Shown: positions 41,401 to 51,721 of the stretch, piece by piece
How the letters are laid out: each line of letters begins with the position of its first letter
How positions within the stretch are numbered: position 1 is the stretch's first letter
Source of the DNA: Panorpa germanica
Taxonomy: Eukaryota > Arthropoda > Insecta > Mecoptera > Panorpidae
Assembly (NCBI GenBank): GCA_963678705.1
Contig: OY783214.1
Span: 2,046,001 to 2,110,000, forward strand
DNA: 64,000 bases
Direction of reading: 5' to 3'
Translations under genes and position numbers: made by a program
Notes under the pieces: generated by a model
Told to the model about the DNA's origin: nothing
Databases searched by the model: none
The model's input: the letters and a program-made list of their open reading frames with translations, nothing else

Positions 41401-43534
41401 TATCTCTATCCCACGTATGGTATTTATAGTCGATTCTACCACTATAGAGTTACATGGGTTTTGCGATGCTTCCGAGCGTGCTTATGGTGCTTGCATTTAT
41501 TATAAGAGTGTAAATAAGCAAGGAGCGTCTAAAGTCTATTTAGTTCATTCCAAGTCGAAAGTAGCCCCTCTAAAAACATTAAGTATCCCTTGTTTAGAGT
41601 TGTGCGCAGCGTTAATTTTGGCTAGAATGACACAAAAGCTCTTAAGTATTACACCTAATACTGTATCTAAAGTTTTCTTATGGTCAGATTCAACTATAGT
41701 ACTTTCATGGCTTAAGTTATCACCTAGCACTCTAAAGGTGTTTGTAGCAAATCGCGTCGCAGAAATACAATCTAGCATGACAGAGCTTTATCAATGGCGT
41801 CACGTGCCCACACACTGCAACCCAGCTGATCTTATTTCGCGAGGTACGCATGCTAGTTTGCTAATAAACAATAATTTATGGTGGACAGGCCCCTCTTGGT
41901 TACATGAGTCCTCTGATTCATGGCCTGCAAGCAATTACAATGTAGTAGATATACCAGAAACCCGAGAAATCATCTTGTCTAATTTCTTGGTTACATCGTC
42001 CATAAATATATTTGGATTGTATTCAAACTTACGTACACTTAAAAGAGTTACTGCATATTGCTTACGATTTTCACATAATTGTAAAAATAGAGCCAATAAA
42101 ACAATAGGACCCTTGTCAGTATCGGAACTACAACATGCAATGTATTCATTGTTAAGATTGTCGCAAAGTGAACACTTTTCTAATGAAATAAGTTCTTTAA
42201 AAAGAAACGTACCACTGCACAATAGTAGTCAATTATTATCTCTAAATGCTTTTTTGGATAATAATAACATCATACGTGTAGGAGGTCGATTACAACATTC
42301 AAATTTTACTTTTGATAAAAAGCACCCTATTATATTGCACCCTAAGCACCCACTTACAAAATTAATTATGCAACATGAACATATAAGACTGTTCCATTCA
42401 GGTCCACAAGCTTTATTATTCTCTGTTAGAGACCAGTTCTGGCCTCTAAGAGGAATATCACTAGCTAAATCTATAGTTCATAATTGCATCATATGCTTTA
42501 AATGTAAGCCGAAAATGTCTTCGCCAATGATGGGTTCTTTACCCTCTGACAGAAGCGTTTTTGATTATCCCTTCAGGGTCACTGGCGTCGATTATGCTGG
42601 CCCTGTTATGATAAAGAATCGTTATGGTCGCGGTAGCAATTTAATCAAGTCATATATTTGTTTGTTTATATGTTTTGCTACTAAAGCAGTACACCTGGAA
42701 TTGGTAACTGAATTATCGACTCAATGTTTCCTGGCAGCACTTAATCGTTTTATTTCACGTCGAGGAAAGCCGTCGACCATATATTCTGATAACGGTACTA
42801 ATTTTATAGGAACAAACAATGTACTTGCTAAGTTTTTGTCAAATAAGTTGAATTCATCTAAACTGTCAATCTCTGCTTCTGAATTATCTATAATATGGAA
42901 ATTCATTCCGCCACGTTCCCCACATTTTGGTGGTTTATGGGAATCAAATATCAAGTCTACTAAGAGTCATTTAAAAAGGGTACTTTTTAATAGTCATTTA
43001 TCTTATGAAGATACGTACACATTCTTGACTCAAATAGAAGCAATATTAAACTCCCGCCCTCTCTATCCAATGTCATCAGATCCTAATGACCTTACTCCCA
43101 TCACTCCTGGACACTTACTTATTGGTCGTCAAATTACTAGCAACATGCCTGCAGCAGGTGCACCTGTTAATTTGAACCAGATGCAACGTTTTGCACATGT
43201 GCAAGAAAGGGTTCAGCAATACTGGAAAAGGTGGACGTCTGATTATATAAACCATTGCCAACAACGTAATAAATGGAAAACTTCAACCAACACGAAACTT
43301 CATATCGGATCATTGGTTATGATTCATGAAGACCATTTACCACCGACACAATGGGCAATTGGTCGAATCATCAAGCTGTTATCAGGAAGCGATTCACTCA
43401 CGAGAGTTGCTGTTCTGAAGACAAAGTTTGGAGAAATAACCAGAGCCGTCAGGCGTCTCGCCCCTCTGCCATTGGACAATCTTGATCTGCCCTCAGCACA
43501 TCAACCGGTGGAGCATGGAGAAGAACGACTTTAA
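38417..43534 (+). CDS. BEL/Pao Gag-Pol polyprotein, copy 1 (1705 aa)
   Basis: A single intact frame. Domains: DUF1759-type Gag (~120-260, G-D-I-S-E-W); zinc fingers (~321 C-H-F-C...; ~354 C-L-N-C-x-x-x-G-H-x-x-x-x-C; ~374); aspartic protease (~435, L-L-D-N-G-S-Q, with Asn where Ser/Thr is usual); RT (~715-960, L-R-V-V-F-N-G-S, I-A-D-I-A-M-M-Y, catalytic F-Y-V-D-D at ~838); RNase H (~1014 F-C-D-A-S, ~1062 E-L-C-A-A, ~1089 W-S-D-S); integrase zinc finger (~1319-1360); IN core (D in V-D-Y-A-G-P, D in Y-S-D-N-G-T-N-F, E in G-G-L-W-E-S, 50 residues apart as in this family); and a DUF5641 C-terminus (~1590-1690). The last five codons including the stop lie in LTR2. Looks capable of activity. Confidence 0.95.
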   Translation: MVNLKKLNAMLHSCQANLEIYTKLIKKVNVNDPSTYNIQDIKTYKRICSPLLSELSNICIDIQVMVADDNEEMARIDQIREEFNIKYLTLESIFNEILIDSNPPPVSFDLRSNHNTDNDIELPRIGVPDFHGDISEWHSFKSSYVSLIHSQNRFNNYKKLHLLRSCLKGAALDIITSIEIEAKNYELCWNLILEAYDNKRKIISHHIKSFLNIPNLITESSDSLRTTAAAIRKHVKALENSIPLEHRWNQLVTVLTSQKLDATTKAHWQSSPQSKTDYQTVDSLLSFMLERAHELDEQSDNFKIGTKSKSQRSLVVAQHNKCHFCSDTHRVYQCKAFLKLSISARIKECQKRTLCLNCLRKGHNTKKCPSTFLCNICNKQHHTLLHLATSQSDSPQPSTSSDTFTSQVVNSGHVLLSTAVVKVTDSNGKSIFARALLDNGSQTSFVTKRLANRLKATCTPTNVAISGIGKTKTNITSKISVQLESLATTYKTSVDCLVIHKITDNIPHTNLDVTSLKIPSHIQLADPQFNKSDRVDLLLGADIFWNLLRVGKIRLISNLISVQKTTLGWIVIGTKAANGNVQSYCYYSQIQNQLSKFWEIESVESCSPHTAEELACEDHFKRTTIRDPTGRFVVTIPFKKPTTLLGNSKNNATKRFLSLEKKLSSDTELRKLYNSFMEEYISLGHMTLNPVQTPMDISYFLPHHGVLKPSSTTSKLRVVFNGSMPTTTGISLNELQANGPTIQSDLFTLLTKFRLYTYVVIADIAMMYRQVLVDSSQRDLQQILWRFKPDEPLLAYRLNTVTYGTAAASFLAIRSLTQLGYESQDINPKAADSILNDFYVDDLITGSDDLAELSNRCVEINTILSSAGFKLRKWIANSPTVLSNMKNDRSDKFFHLDLGDSNHLKTLGVKWNSISDEFKYNITPITEPDRVTKRSILSMVSKIFDPLGLLSPCIIPFKKMMQELWLLKLHWDDEIPSSLHELWISLLRHLPDINNISIPRMVFIVDSTTIELHGFCDASERAYGACIYYKSVNKQGASKVYLVHSKSKVAPLKTLSIPCLELCAALILARMTQKLLSITPNTVSKVFLWSDSTIVLSWLKLSPSTLKVFVANRVAEIQSSMTELYQWRHVPTHCNPADLISRGTHASLLINNNLWWTGPSWLHESSDSWPASNYNVVDIPETREIILSNFLVTSSINIFGLYSNLRTLKRVTAYCLRFSHNCKNRANKTIGPLSVSELQHAMYSLLRLSQSEHFSNEISSLKRNVPLHNSSQLLSLNAFLDNNNIIRVGGRLQHSNFTFDKKHPIILHPKHPLTKLIMQHEHIRLFHSGPQALLFSVRDQFWPLRGISLAKSIVHNCIICFKCKPKMSSPMMGSLPSDRSVFDYPFRVTGVDYAGPVMIKNRYGRGSNLIKSYICLFICFATKAVHLELVTELSTQCFLAALNRFISRRGKPSTIYSDNGTNFIGTNNVLAKFLSNKLNSSKLSISASELSIIWKFIPPRSPHFGGLWESNIKSTKSHLKRVLFNSHLSYEDTYTFLTQIEAILNSRPLYPMSSDPNDLTPITPGHLLIGRQITSNMPAAGAPVNLNQMQRFAHVQERVQQYWKRWTSDYINHCQQRNKWKTSTNTKLHIGSLVMIHEDHLPPTQWAIGRIIKLLSGSDSLTRVAVLKTKFGEITRAVRRLAPLPLDNLDLPSAHQPVEHGEERL

Positions 43535-44043
43535 CAAATTTTGTCTTTGGACAAACCGTGTTTCGTCTTTCTTGTTGAAAAGTATTTTGTTGTCCTTAAT
43601 TTATTATTTCGTTATAATTTTTGTAAATTCATTTTAATAAGTTCTTTGTTCAACAAATGTTACCCTAATTCAACCAGATCAACCAGAATACAGCTAGCCA
43701 CAATCCCTTCTCCTTTTCCTGGCCTATATAAGTGACTGCGCTGTTATCAGAGCAGTTCTTCTTACAGTTCTTCAGTCTCTTTACTTACGTCTATTAGCTA
43801 CTTGTTACTTTGTTACTATTTTATCATTATCTTATTTAGTTATATTTATTTTATTATTAAAGTTATTTTAAGTGTTAATCATTATTTATTATTATTCAAA
43901 ACTTGTGAATTTCATATGATTAAATAAATAAAGTGAATTATTAAATTAAAATTGAAATAAAGATATTTAATTTCCTGTGCTTGCCCTCAAGAATTTTCAA
44001 CGAAGCGTAGTGCTGAAAATACGCACGATCCTGCTTACTAACA
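43516..44043 (+). repeat. BEL/Pao LTR 2 (shared middle LTR)
   Basis: Serves as 3' LTR of copy 1 and 5' LTR of copy 2. It lies exactly 6818 bp after LTR1. Confidence 0.95.
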
Positions 44044-45234
44044 TTTGATCCGTTCGAGCCGGATACAGGATTTTGGAGCTGAAAATTAATCCTAACCAGC
44101 GCATCAGTACATAAGGTCTCACAGATTATCCATTTAACATCAAGTCCTGTACGAATCGGATGCTGGATTTCTAATCAACTTACAATTGATCCAAGACCAG
44201 CATTTCATCCTACAAGATCTCTTCAGGACAAACAACTATACAAGGTCCTTCGAGTTTTAACACCGTGAAGACTTTGAGACGTCACAGGAAATCACAAGTA
44301 GAAGATAAAAAGTCACAAGTAGAAGAAAAGAAGTCACAACGAAATCAATCGTATACTGAGACGTACGCGTAGAAACCATCTGAGGAATCACCACAGCTGC
44401 TGAATCATCCACACATCAGGCACAGAGTGGCGACCAATGGTAAAATAATCCTACCTTATTCTTTCATTATACCTTGTCCCGTTTGATATTGCTTCTTTCT
44501 TCGATCCAAGTACCTTTTTTTTTATGATAATTGGTAGATTTTTTTGGATCAGCATAAGAGATTGTTAGTTTATTGAACAAGACTTAAGTTATTTCACCAA
44601 ATAACCACATTGATAGATCTTAGCGGTTACATTGTAGATTCGAGTATCGGTTTTCTATTTTTTGCTTTCATATATGGCTTATTAAGCATTGATTCGATAG
44701 TTCCCATCTCAATCCTACTTATTGCTTTGGAACATATGACAAAATTTTGTACTGTTCACGTGCACCCCGTGTTTTTTACATAGTCAAAATTTATTTATAT
44801 TGTTATATTCGTTTTATATAAAATCATTTAAACAAAAGGCTTATTATATTATCATCTTTAGTTTTTTGAAAATTGTTAAACATTCCAGATCACCCCTGGC
44901 ACGCGTTTACAATTGTTTCTTTAAAGTATTGTATAATAACCTTGAGTTTAACAATAATGTTCCTTGCAGCATTGTAATATTTTTTCATTAGAATACTTAC
45001 TGGTTTTAAATTTTAAACTGCTAAACGTTTAATCATTTTGAATTACTTCAATCTTCCCTTTGTTAATTGTTATTCACATTTTAATTATTGGAATTTACAT
45101 TGTACTTTATTTTCAATAACTTTGCATTTTGATTAAGTTTTAAAATATATTTATCATTTGATAATATAATTTAACCTAAATAATTATTTTAGTATTTTGC
45201 CATCTTTTGTTTTGAAAATCAATCGTTTGCAATT
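44044..45234 (+). other. BEL leader region, copy 2
   Basis: Repeats 37226-38416 at +6818 bp, apparently without change. Confidence 0.7.
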
Positions 45235-48200
45235 ATGGTTAATCTAAAGAAGCTGAATGCCATGTTGCATTCTTGTCAAGCTAATTTAGAAATATATACT
45301 AAATTAATAAAGAAAGTTAACGTAAACGATCCATCCACGTATAATATCCAAGACATTAAAACGTATAAGAGAATTTGTTCCCCATTATTATCCGAACTTA
45401 GCAACATCTGTATAGATATACAAGTAATGGTTGCTGATGATAATGAGGAAATGGCACGCATTGACCAAATCCGTGAAGAATTCAATATTAAATATTTAAC
45501 TTTAGAATCAATATTCAATGAAATATTGATCGATTCTAATCCACCACCCGTTTCTTTTGATTTGCGTTCAAACCACAATACCGACAATGACATTGAGCTA
45601 CCCCGTATAGGCGTACCAGACTTTCATGGTGACATATCCGAATGGCATTCATTTAAATCAAGCTACGTAAGCTTAATACATAGTCAGAACAGGTTTAACA
45701 ATTACAAAAAGCTCCATCTTTTGCGAAGCTGTCTAAAAGGTGCAGCTCTTGATATAATTACTTCTATAGAAATCGAGGCTAAAAATTATGAGTTGTGTTG
45801 GAATCTTATTCTCGAAGCATATGACAATAAGAGAAAGATAATTTCGCATCATATAAAATCATTCTTGAACATCCCGAATCTGATTACTGAGTCCAGTGAT
45901 AGTTTAAGAACCACAGCCGCCGCTATCAGAAAACATGTCAAGGCCCTTGAAAATAGCATTCCGTTAGAACACAGATGGAACCAACTCGTCACCGTATTGA
46001 CATCACAAAAGTTAGACGCTACCACAAAGGCTCACTGGCAGTCTAGTCCGCAATCTAAAACAGATTATCAAACAGTGGATTCCCTCTTATCCTTTATGTT
46101 AGAAAGAGCTCACGAATTAGACGAACAAAGCGATAACTTTAAAATCGGTACGAAATCTAAATCTCAACGTTCATTAGTTGTAGCGCAGCACAACAAATGT
46201 CATTTTTGTAGTGATACCCATCGTGTTTACCAATGTAAAGCTTTCCTAAAATTGTCCATTTCCGCACGTATTAAAGAATGTCAAAAGCGCACGTTATGTT
46301 TAAATTGTTTGAGAAAAGGACACAACACTAAGAAGTGCCCTTCCACTTTCCTCTGCAATATATGCAACAAACAACACCACACGCTTTTACATTTAGCTAC
46401 ATCTCAATCTGATTCACCACAGCCAAGTACTTCCAGTGACACATTCACTAGTCAAGTAGTAAACTCAGGGCACGTGTTACTTTCTACTGCTGTAGTTAAA
46501 GTTACCGATAGTAATGGTAAATCAATTTTCGCACGCGCTTTATTGGACAATGGAAGCCAAACTAGTTTTGTAACCAAACGATTAGCGAACAGGTTAAAGG
46601 CAACTTGTACACCCACGAATGTAGCTATATCTGGTATAGGCAAAACTAAGACGAACATAACGTCTAAGATAAGCGTTCAACTCGAATCACTAGCTACTAC
46701 TTATAAGACATCTGTTGACTGTTTAGTTATTCACAAAATAACTGACAACATACCACATACGAATTTAGACGTAACTAGTCTGAAAATTCCCTCACACATT
46801 CAATTAGCAGACCCACAATTTAACAAGTCTGATCGCGTAGACCTGCTGCTAGGAGCAGACATTTTTTGGAACCTTCTACGAGTAGGAAAGATACGTTTAA
46901 TTAGTAATCTTATAAGCGTTCAGAAAACCACACTTGGTTGGATTGTAATAGGAACTAAAGCAGCTAATGGTAACGTACAATCATATTGTTATTATTCACA
47001 AATACAGAATCAACTTTCCAAGTTCTGGGAAATTGAATCTGTAGAAAGCTGTAGTCCACATACTGCGGAAGAATTAGCCTGCGAAGACCATTTTAAACGA
47101 ACCACAATTCGTGACCCCACTGGTCGGTTTGTTGTTACTATCCCTTTCAAAAAACCAACAACGCTATTAGGAAATTCTAAGAATAACGCTACAAAACGTT
47201 TCTTATCGCTTGAAAAGAAACTGTCATCAGACACTGAGTTAAGGAAATTGTATAATTCTTTTATGGAAGAGTATATTTCGTTAGGCCATATGACCCTTAA
47301 TCCTGTCCAAACACCCATGGACATTTCATACTTTTTACCGCACCATGGTGTGTTGAAACCAAGTAGTACCACGAGTAAACTTCGAGTAGTATTCAACGGT
47401 TCTATGCCTACCACAACAGGCATCTCACTGAACGAGCTACAGGCTAATGGCCCTACTATTCAAAGTGATCTCTTTACATTACTAACCAAATTTCGTTTAT
47501 ATACTTACGTCGTGATAGCAGATATAGCTATGATGTATCGTCAAGTGTTGGTAGATTCGTCGCAAAGAGATTTGCAGCAAATCCTTTGGCGTTTTAAGCC
47601 CGACGAACCATTATTAGCGTATCGGTTAAATACTGTTACTTACGGCACGGCAGCCGCATCATTTTTAGCTATTAGGAGCCTCACTCAGCTAGGCTATGAA
47701 TCACAAGACATAAATCCTAAAGCAGCGGATTCAATATTAAACGACTTTTACGTTGACGATCTGATTACCGGTTCTGACGATTTAGCAGAGCTTTCGAACC
47801 GCTGTGTTGAAATTAATACTATTTTATCCAGTGCGGGTTTTAAACTTAGAAAGTGGATAGCTAATTCACCTACTGTACTTTCAAATATGAAAAATGATAG
47901 GTCAGATAAGTTCTTTCATTTGGATTTAGGCGACTCAAATCATTTAAAGACATTAGGCGTCAAGTGGAACTCAATCTCAGACGAATTTAAATACAACATC
48001 ACTCCTATTACGGAACCTGATAGAGTCACAAAGCGCTCAATATTATCCATGGTGTCTAAAATCTTCGATCCTTTAGGATTATTATCACCCTGTATCATTC
48101 CCTTTAAAAAAATGATGCAAGAACTATGGTTATTGAAACTACATTGGGACGATGAAATTCCTTCAAGCTTACACGAGCTTTGGATATCATTATTAAGACA

Positions 48201-50352
48201 CTTGCCTGATATTAATAATATCTCTATCCCACGTATGGTATTTATAGTCGATTCTACCACTATAGAGTTACATGGGTTTTGCGATGCTTCCGAGCGTGCT
48301 TATGGTGCTTGCATTTATTATAAGAGTGTAAATAAGCAAGGAGCGTCTAAAGTCTATTTAGTTCATTCCAAGTCGAAAGTAGCCCCTCTAAAAACATTAA
48401 GTATCCCTTGTTTAGAGTTGTGCGCAGCGTTAATTTTGGCTAGAATGACACAAAAGCTCTTAAGTATTACACCTAATACTGTATCTAAAGTTTTCTTATG
48501 GTCAGATTCAACTATAGTACTTTCATGGCTTAAGTTATCACCTAGCACTCTAAAGGTGTTTGTAGCAAATCGCGTCGCAGAAATACAATCTAGCATGACA
48601 GAGCTTTATCAATGGCGTCACGTGCCCACACACTGCAACCCAGCTGATCTTATTTCGCGAGGTACGCATGCTAGTTTGCTAATAAACAATAATTTATGGT
48701 GGACAGGCCCCTCTTGGTTACATGAGTCCTCTGATTCATGGCCTGCAAGCAATTACAATGTAGTAGATATACCAGAAACCCGAGAAATCATCTTGTCTAA
48801 TTTCTTGGTTACATCGTCCATAAATATATTTGGATTGTATTCAAACTTACGTACACTTAAAAGAGTTACTGCATATTGCTTACGATTTTCACATAATTGT
48901 AAAAATAGAGCCAATAAAACAATAGGACCCTTGTCAGTATCGGAACTACAACATGCAATGTATTCATTGTTAAGATTGTCGCAAAGTGAACACTTTTCTA
49001 ATGAAATAAGTTCTTTAAAAAGAAACGTACCACTGCACAATAGTAGTCAATTATTATCTCTAAATGCTTTTTTGGATAATAATAACATCATACGTGTAGG
49101 AGGTCGATTACAACATTCAAATTTTACTTTTGATAAAAAGCACCCTATTATATTGCACCCTAAGCACCCACTTACAAAATTAATTATGCAACATGAACAT
49201 ATAAGACTGTTCCATTCAGGTCCACAAGCTTTATTATTCTCTGTTAGAGACCAGTTCTGGCCTCTAAGAGGAATATCACTAGCTAAATCTATAGTTCATA
49301 ATTGCATCATATGCTTTAAATGTAAGCCGAAAATGTCTTCGCCAATGATGGGTTCTTTACCCTCTGACAGAAGCGTTTTTGATTATCCCTTCAGGGTCAC
49401 TGGCGTCGATTATGCTGGCCCTGTTATGATAAAGAATCGTTATGGTCGCGGTAGCAATTTAATCAAGTCATATATTTGTTTGTTTATATGTTTTGCTACT
49501 AAAGCAGTACACCTGGAATTGGTAACTGAATTATCGACTCAATGTTTCCTGGCAGCACTTAATCGTTTTATTTCACGTCGAGGAAAGCCGTCGACCATAT
49601 ATTCTGATAACGGTACTAATTTTATAGGAACAAACAATGTACTTGCTAAGTTTTTGTCAAATAAGTTGAATTCATCTAAACTGTCAATCTCTGCTTCTGA
49701 ATTATCTATAATATGGAAATTCATTCCGCCACGTTCCCCACATTTTGGTGGTTTATGGGAATCAAATATCAAGTCTACTAAGAGTCATTTAAAAAGGGTA
49801 CTTTTTAATAGTCATTTATCTTATGAAGATACGTACACATTCTTGACTCAAATAGAAGCAATATTAAACTCCCGCCCTCTCTATCCAATGTCATCAGATC
49901 CTAATGACCTTACTCCCATCACTCCTGGACACTTACTTATTGGTCGTCAAATTACTAGCAACATGCCTGCAGCAGGTGCACCTGTTAATTTGAACCAGAT
50001 GCAACGTTTTGCACATGTGCAAGAAAGGGTTCAGCAATACTGGAAAAGGTGGACGTCTGATTATATAAACCATTGCCAACAACGTAATAAATGGAAAACT
50101 TCAACCAACACGAAACTTCATATCGGATCATTGGTTATGATTCATGAAGACCATTTACCACCGACACAATGGGCAATTGGTCGAATCATCAAGCTGTTAT
50201 CAGGAAGCGATTCACTCACGAGAGTTGCTGTTCTGAAGACAAAGTTTGGAGAAATAACCAGAGCCGTCAGGCGTCTCGCCCCTCTGCCATTGGACAATCT
50301 TGATCTGCCCTCAGCACATCAACCGGTGGAGCATGGAGAAGAACGACTTTAA
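45235..50352 (+). CDS. BEL/Pao Gag-Pol polyprotein, copy 2 (1705 aa)
   Basis: The translation is identical to copy 1 along all 1705 residues, and the coordinates are offset by exactly 6818. The domain content is therefore the same: Gag, zinc fingers, protease, RT, RNase H, integrase and DUF5641 end, all catalytic residues present. The stop lies 19 bp inside LTR3. Identity means either a very recent tandem event or a duplicated stretch in the assembly. Confidence 0.95.
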   Translation: MVNLKKLNAMLHSCQANLEIYTKLIKKVNVNDPSTYNIQDIKTYKRICSPLLSELSNICIDIQVMVADDNEEMARIDQIREEFNIKYLTLESIFNEILIDSNPPPVSFDLRSNHNTDNDIELPRIGVPDFHGDISEWHSFKSSYVSLIHSQNRFNNYKKLHLLRSCLKGAALDIITSIEIEAKNYELCWNLILEAYDNKRKIISHHIKSFLNIPNLITESSDSLRTTAAAIRKHVKALENSIPLEHRWNQLVTVLTSQKLDATTKAHWQSSPQSKTDYQTVDSLLSFMLERAHELDEQSDNFKIGTKSKSQRSLVVAQHNKCHFCSDTHRVYQCKAFLKLSISARIKECQKRTLCLNCLRKGHNTKKCPSTFLCNICNKQHHTLLHLATSQSDSPQPSTSSDTFTSQVVNSGHVLLSTAVVKVTDSNGKSIFARALLDNGSQTSFVTKRLANRLKATCTPTNVAISGIGKTKTNITSKISVQLESLATTYKTSVDCLVIHKITDNIPHTNLDVTSLKIPSHIQLADPQFNKSDRVDLLLGADIFWNLLRVGKIRLISNLISVQKTTLGWIVIGTKAANGNVQSYCYYSQIQNQLSKFWEIESVESCSPHTAEELACEDHFKRTTIRDPTGRFVVTIPFKKPTTLLGNSKNNATKRFLSLEKKLSSDTELRKLYNSFMEEYISLGHMTLNPVQTPMDISYFLPHHGVLKPSSTTSKLRVVFNGSMPTTTGISLNELQANGPTIQSDLFTLLTKFRLYTYVVIADIAMMYRQVLVDSSQRDLQQILWRFKPDEPLLAYRLNTVTYGTAAASFLAIRSLTQLGYESQDINPKAADSILNDFYVDDLITGSDDLAELSNRCVEINTILSSAGFKLRKWIANSPTVLSNMKNDRSDKFFHLDLGDSNHLKTLGVKWNSISDEFKYNITPITEPDRVTKRSILSMVSKIFDPLGLLSPCIIPFKKMMQELWLLKLHWDDEIPSSLHELWISLLRHLPDINNISIPRMVFIVDSTTIELHGFCDASERAYGACIYYKSVNKQGASKVYLVHSKSKVAPLKTLSIPCLELCAALILARMTQKLLSITPNTVSKVFLWSDSTIVLSWLKLSPSTLKVFVANRVAEIQSSMTELYQWRHVPTHCNPADLISRGTHASLLINNNLWWTGPSWLHESSDSWPASNYNVVDIPETREIILSNFLVTSSINIFGLYSNLRTLKRVTAYCLRFSHNCKNRANKTIGPLSVSELQHAMYSLLRLSQSEHFSNEISSLKRNVPLHNSSQLLSLNAFLDNNNIIRVGGRLQHSNFTFDKKHPIILHPKHPLTKLIMQHEHIRLFHSGPQALLFSVRDQFWPLRGISLAKSIVHNCIICFKCKPKMSSPMMGSLPSDRSVFDYPFRVTGVDYAGPVMIKNRYGRGSNLIKSYICLFICFATKAVHLELVTELSTQCFLAALNRFISRRGKPSTIYSDNGTNFIGTNNVLAKFLSNKLNSSKLSISASELSIIWKFIPPRSPHFGGLWESNIKSTKSHLKRVLFNSHLSYEDTYTFLTQIEAILNSRPLYPMSSDPNDLTPITPGHLLIGRQITSNMPAAGAPVNLNQMQRFAHVQERVQQYWKRWTSDYINHCQQRNKWKTSTNTKLHIGSLVMIHEDHLPPTQWAIGRIIKLLSGSDSLTRVAVLKTKFGEITRAVRRLAPLPLDNLDLPSAHQPVEHGEERL

Positions 50353-50861
50353 CAAATTTTGTCTTTGGACAAACCGTGTTTCGTCTTTCTTGTTGAAAAG
50401 TATTTTGTTGTCCTTAATTTATTATTTCGTTATAATTTTTGTAAATTCATTTTAATAAGTTCTTTGTTCAACAAATGTTACCCTAATTCAACCAGATCAA
50501 CCAGAATACAGCTAGCCACAATCCCTTCTCCTTTTCCTGGCCTATATAAGTGACTGCGCTGTTATCAGAGCAGTTCTTCTTACAGTTCTTCAGTCTCTTT
50601 ACTTACGTCTATTAGCTACTTGTTACTTTGTTACTATTTTATCATTATCTTATTTAGTTATATTTATTTTATTATTAAAGTTATTTTAAGTGTTAATCAT
50701 TATTTATTATTATTCAAAACTTGTGAATTTCATATGATTAAATAAATAAAGTGAATTATTAAATTAAAATTGAAATAAAGATATTTAATTTCCTGTGCTT
50801 GCCCTCAAGAATTTTCAACGAAGCGTAGTGCTGAAAATACGCACGATCCTGCTTACTAACA
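50334..50861 (+). repeat. BEL/Pao LTR 3
   Basis: Ends CTAACA at 50861, directly followed by the ATTAC duplication (50862-50866). Confidence 0.95.
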
Positions 50862-50972
50862 ATTACTGAAAAAAATAGCAGTAGTCACATTTTTTTAATA
50901 AAATCCCCTTTAAATCGTATTTTCAATATTTACAACAACTATGTTTTCTGCGATATTTATGTTTAATTGGTT

Positions 50973-51719
50973 TGTAATTTTTTTGTTTATTAATCTAACA
51001 TGGAACCTAACGTTTTTCGAGTAATTAAAGTAAAAATTTTGATGAATACCTCAAAATTGTACATAAAGATTAAAAAAAAAAAATTCGAATTTTAGTATTT
51101 TTCGTTTTTTTGCATTTTCTGAAAAATTTTTCCATAGTAATGTATATTTTTTTTTACACCATCAGAAAATAGAGATTTCAACGAACAAAAAGCCCACCGA
51201 CTTTTTTGAAAAATCAGATATTTTGACGTGAGAATTTTCGATTGAAAATTAGGGTTATTTTTTCGATATCGAGTCAAAATAGGGTGAAAAAAATAATATT
51301 TTAAATCTTCAAAATTCCAGTGTGTTTGGGACATAAAGAGGTAAGTTTTCACCAAATATCATGAAAAAAAAAAAATTTTTGTAAAAGATATAAATAAAAA
51401 ATCAAAAATGTGGTTTTTTCGATTTTTTACATGAATTTTGAGGTTATGGAGTAAAAGTGTAGATACAAAAGTTGTAGATCTTTTTATTATCTACAACTTT
51501 GCCATTTAACTTTTTTTAAAAGGACTTGTAGTTTTGCCGCAAATCGAGATTTACCGATTTTTACCCTTAAAACCTCACCCCCTACCCCTTCCCAACCTCA
51601 GATCGACCGTAATTTATTTTTCCTTTCATTTTAGTAGTATTCCCTTCCATTTCCAATAGGTTTCATTCTACTTTTTTTTTTTATGTTTTTAATTATTTTT
51701 GACGGCTTCTACCCTGGTC
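50973..51719 (-). repeat. Right terminal inverted repeat of the PIN-CXC element
   Basis: Inverted copy of 33995-34730, with scattered mismatches and A/T-run length changes. It ends ..TACCCTGGTC before TA. Confidence 0.9.
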
Positions 51720-51721
51720 TA

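Larger units (their letters stand above)
33995..51719. mobile_element. DNA element with ~740-bp terminal inverted repeats encoding a PIN-CXC protein, split by BEL array
   Basis: Both ends start GACCAGGGTAGA (inward) and are flanked by TA (33993-33994 and 51720-51721). Left (33995-34730) and right (50973-51719) arms are inverted copies with scattered differences. The arms are unlikely to be host sequence. Without the 14.2-kb BEL insertion plus its 5-bp duplication the element is about 3.6 kb. Its only coding content is the PIN-like/CXC gene (34846-36515), and no DDE transposase was seen. It sits in the intron between ABCA exons c and d. Confidence 0.8.

Noticed and set aside
41122..49772. Antisense frames of 77-137 codons within both BEL polyproteins
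   Set aside because: Identical shadows of the intact 1705-codon frames.
33995..51719. Polinton/Maverick (17.7 kb with long inverted repeats)
   Set aside because: The interior is a nested BEL array with its own target duplication. No polymerase B, capsid or Polinton integrase is present.
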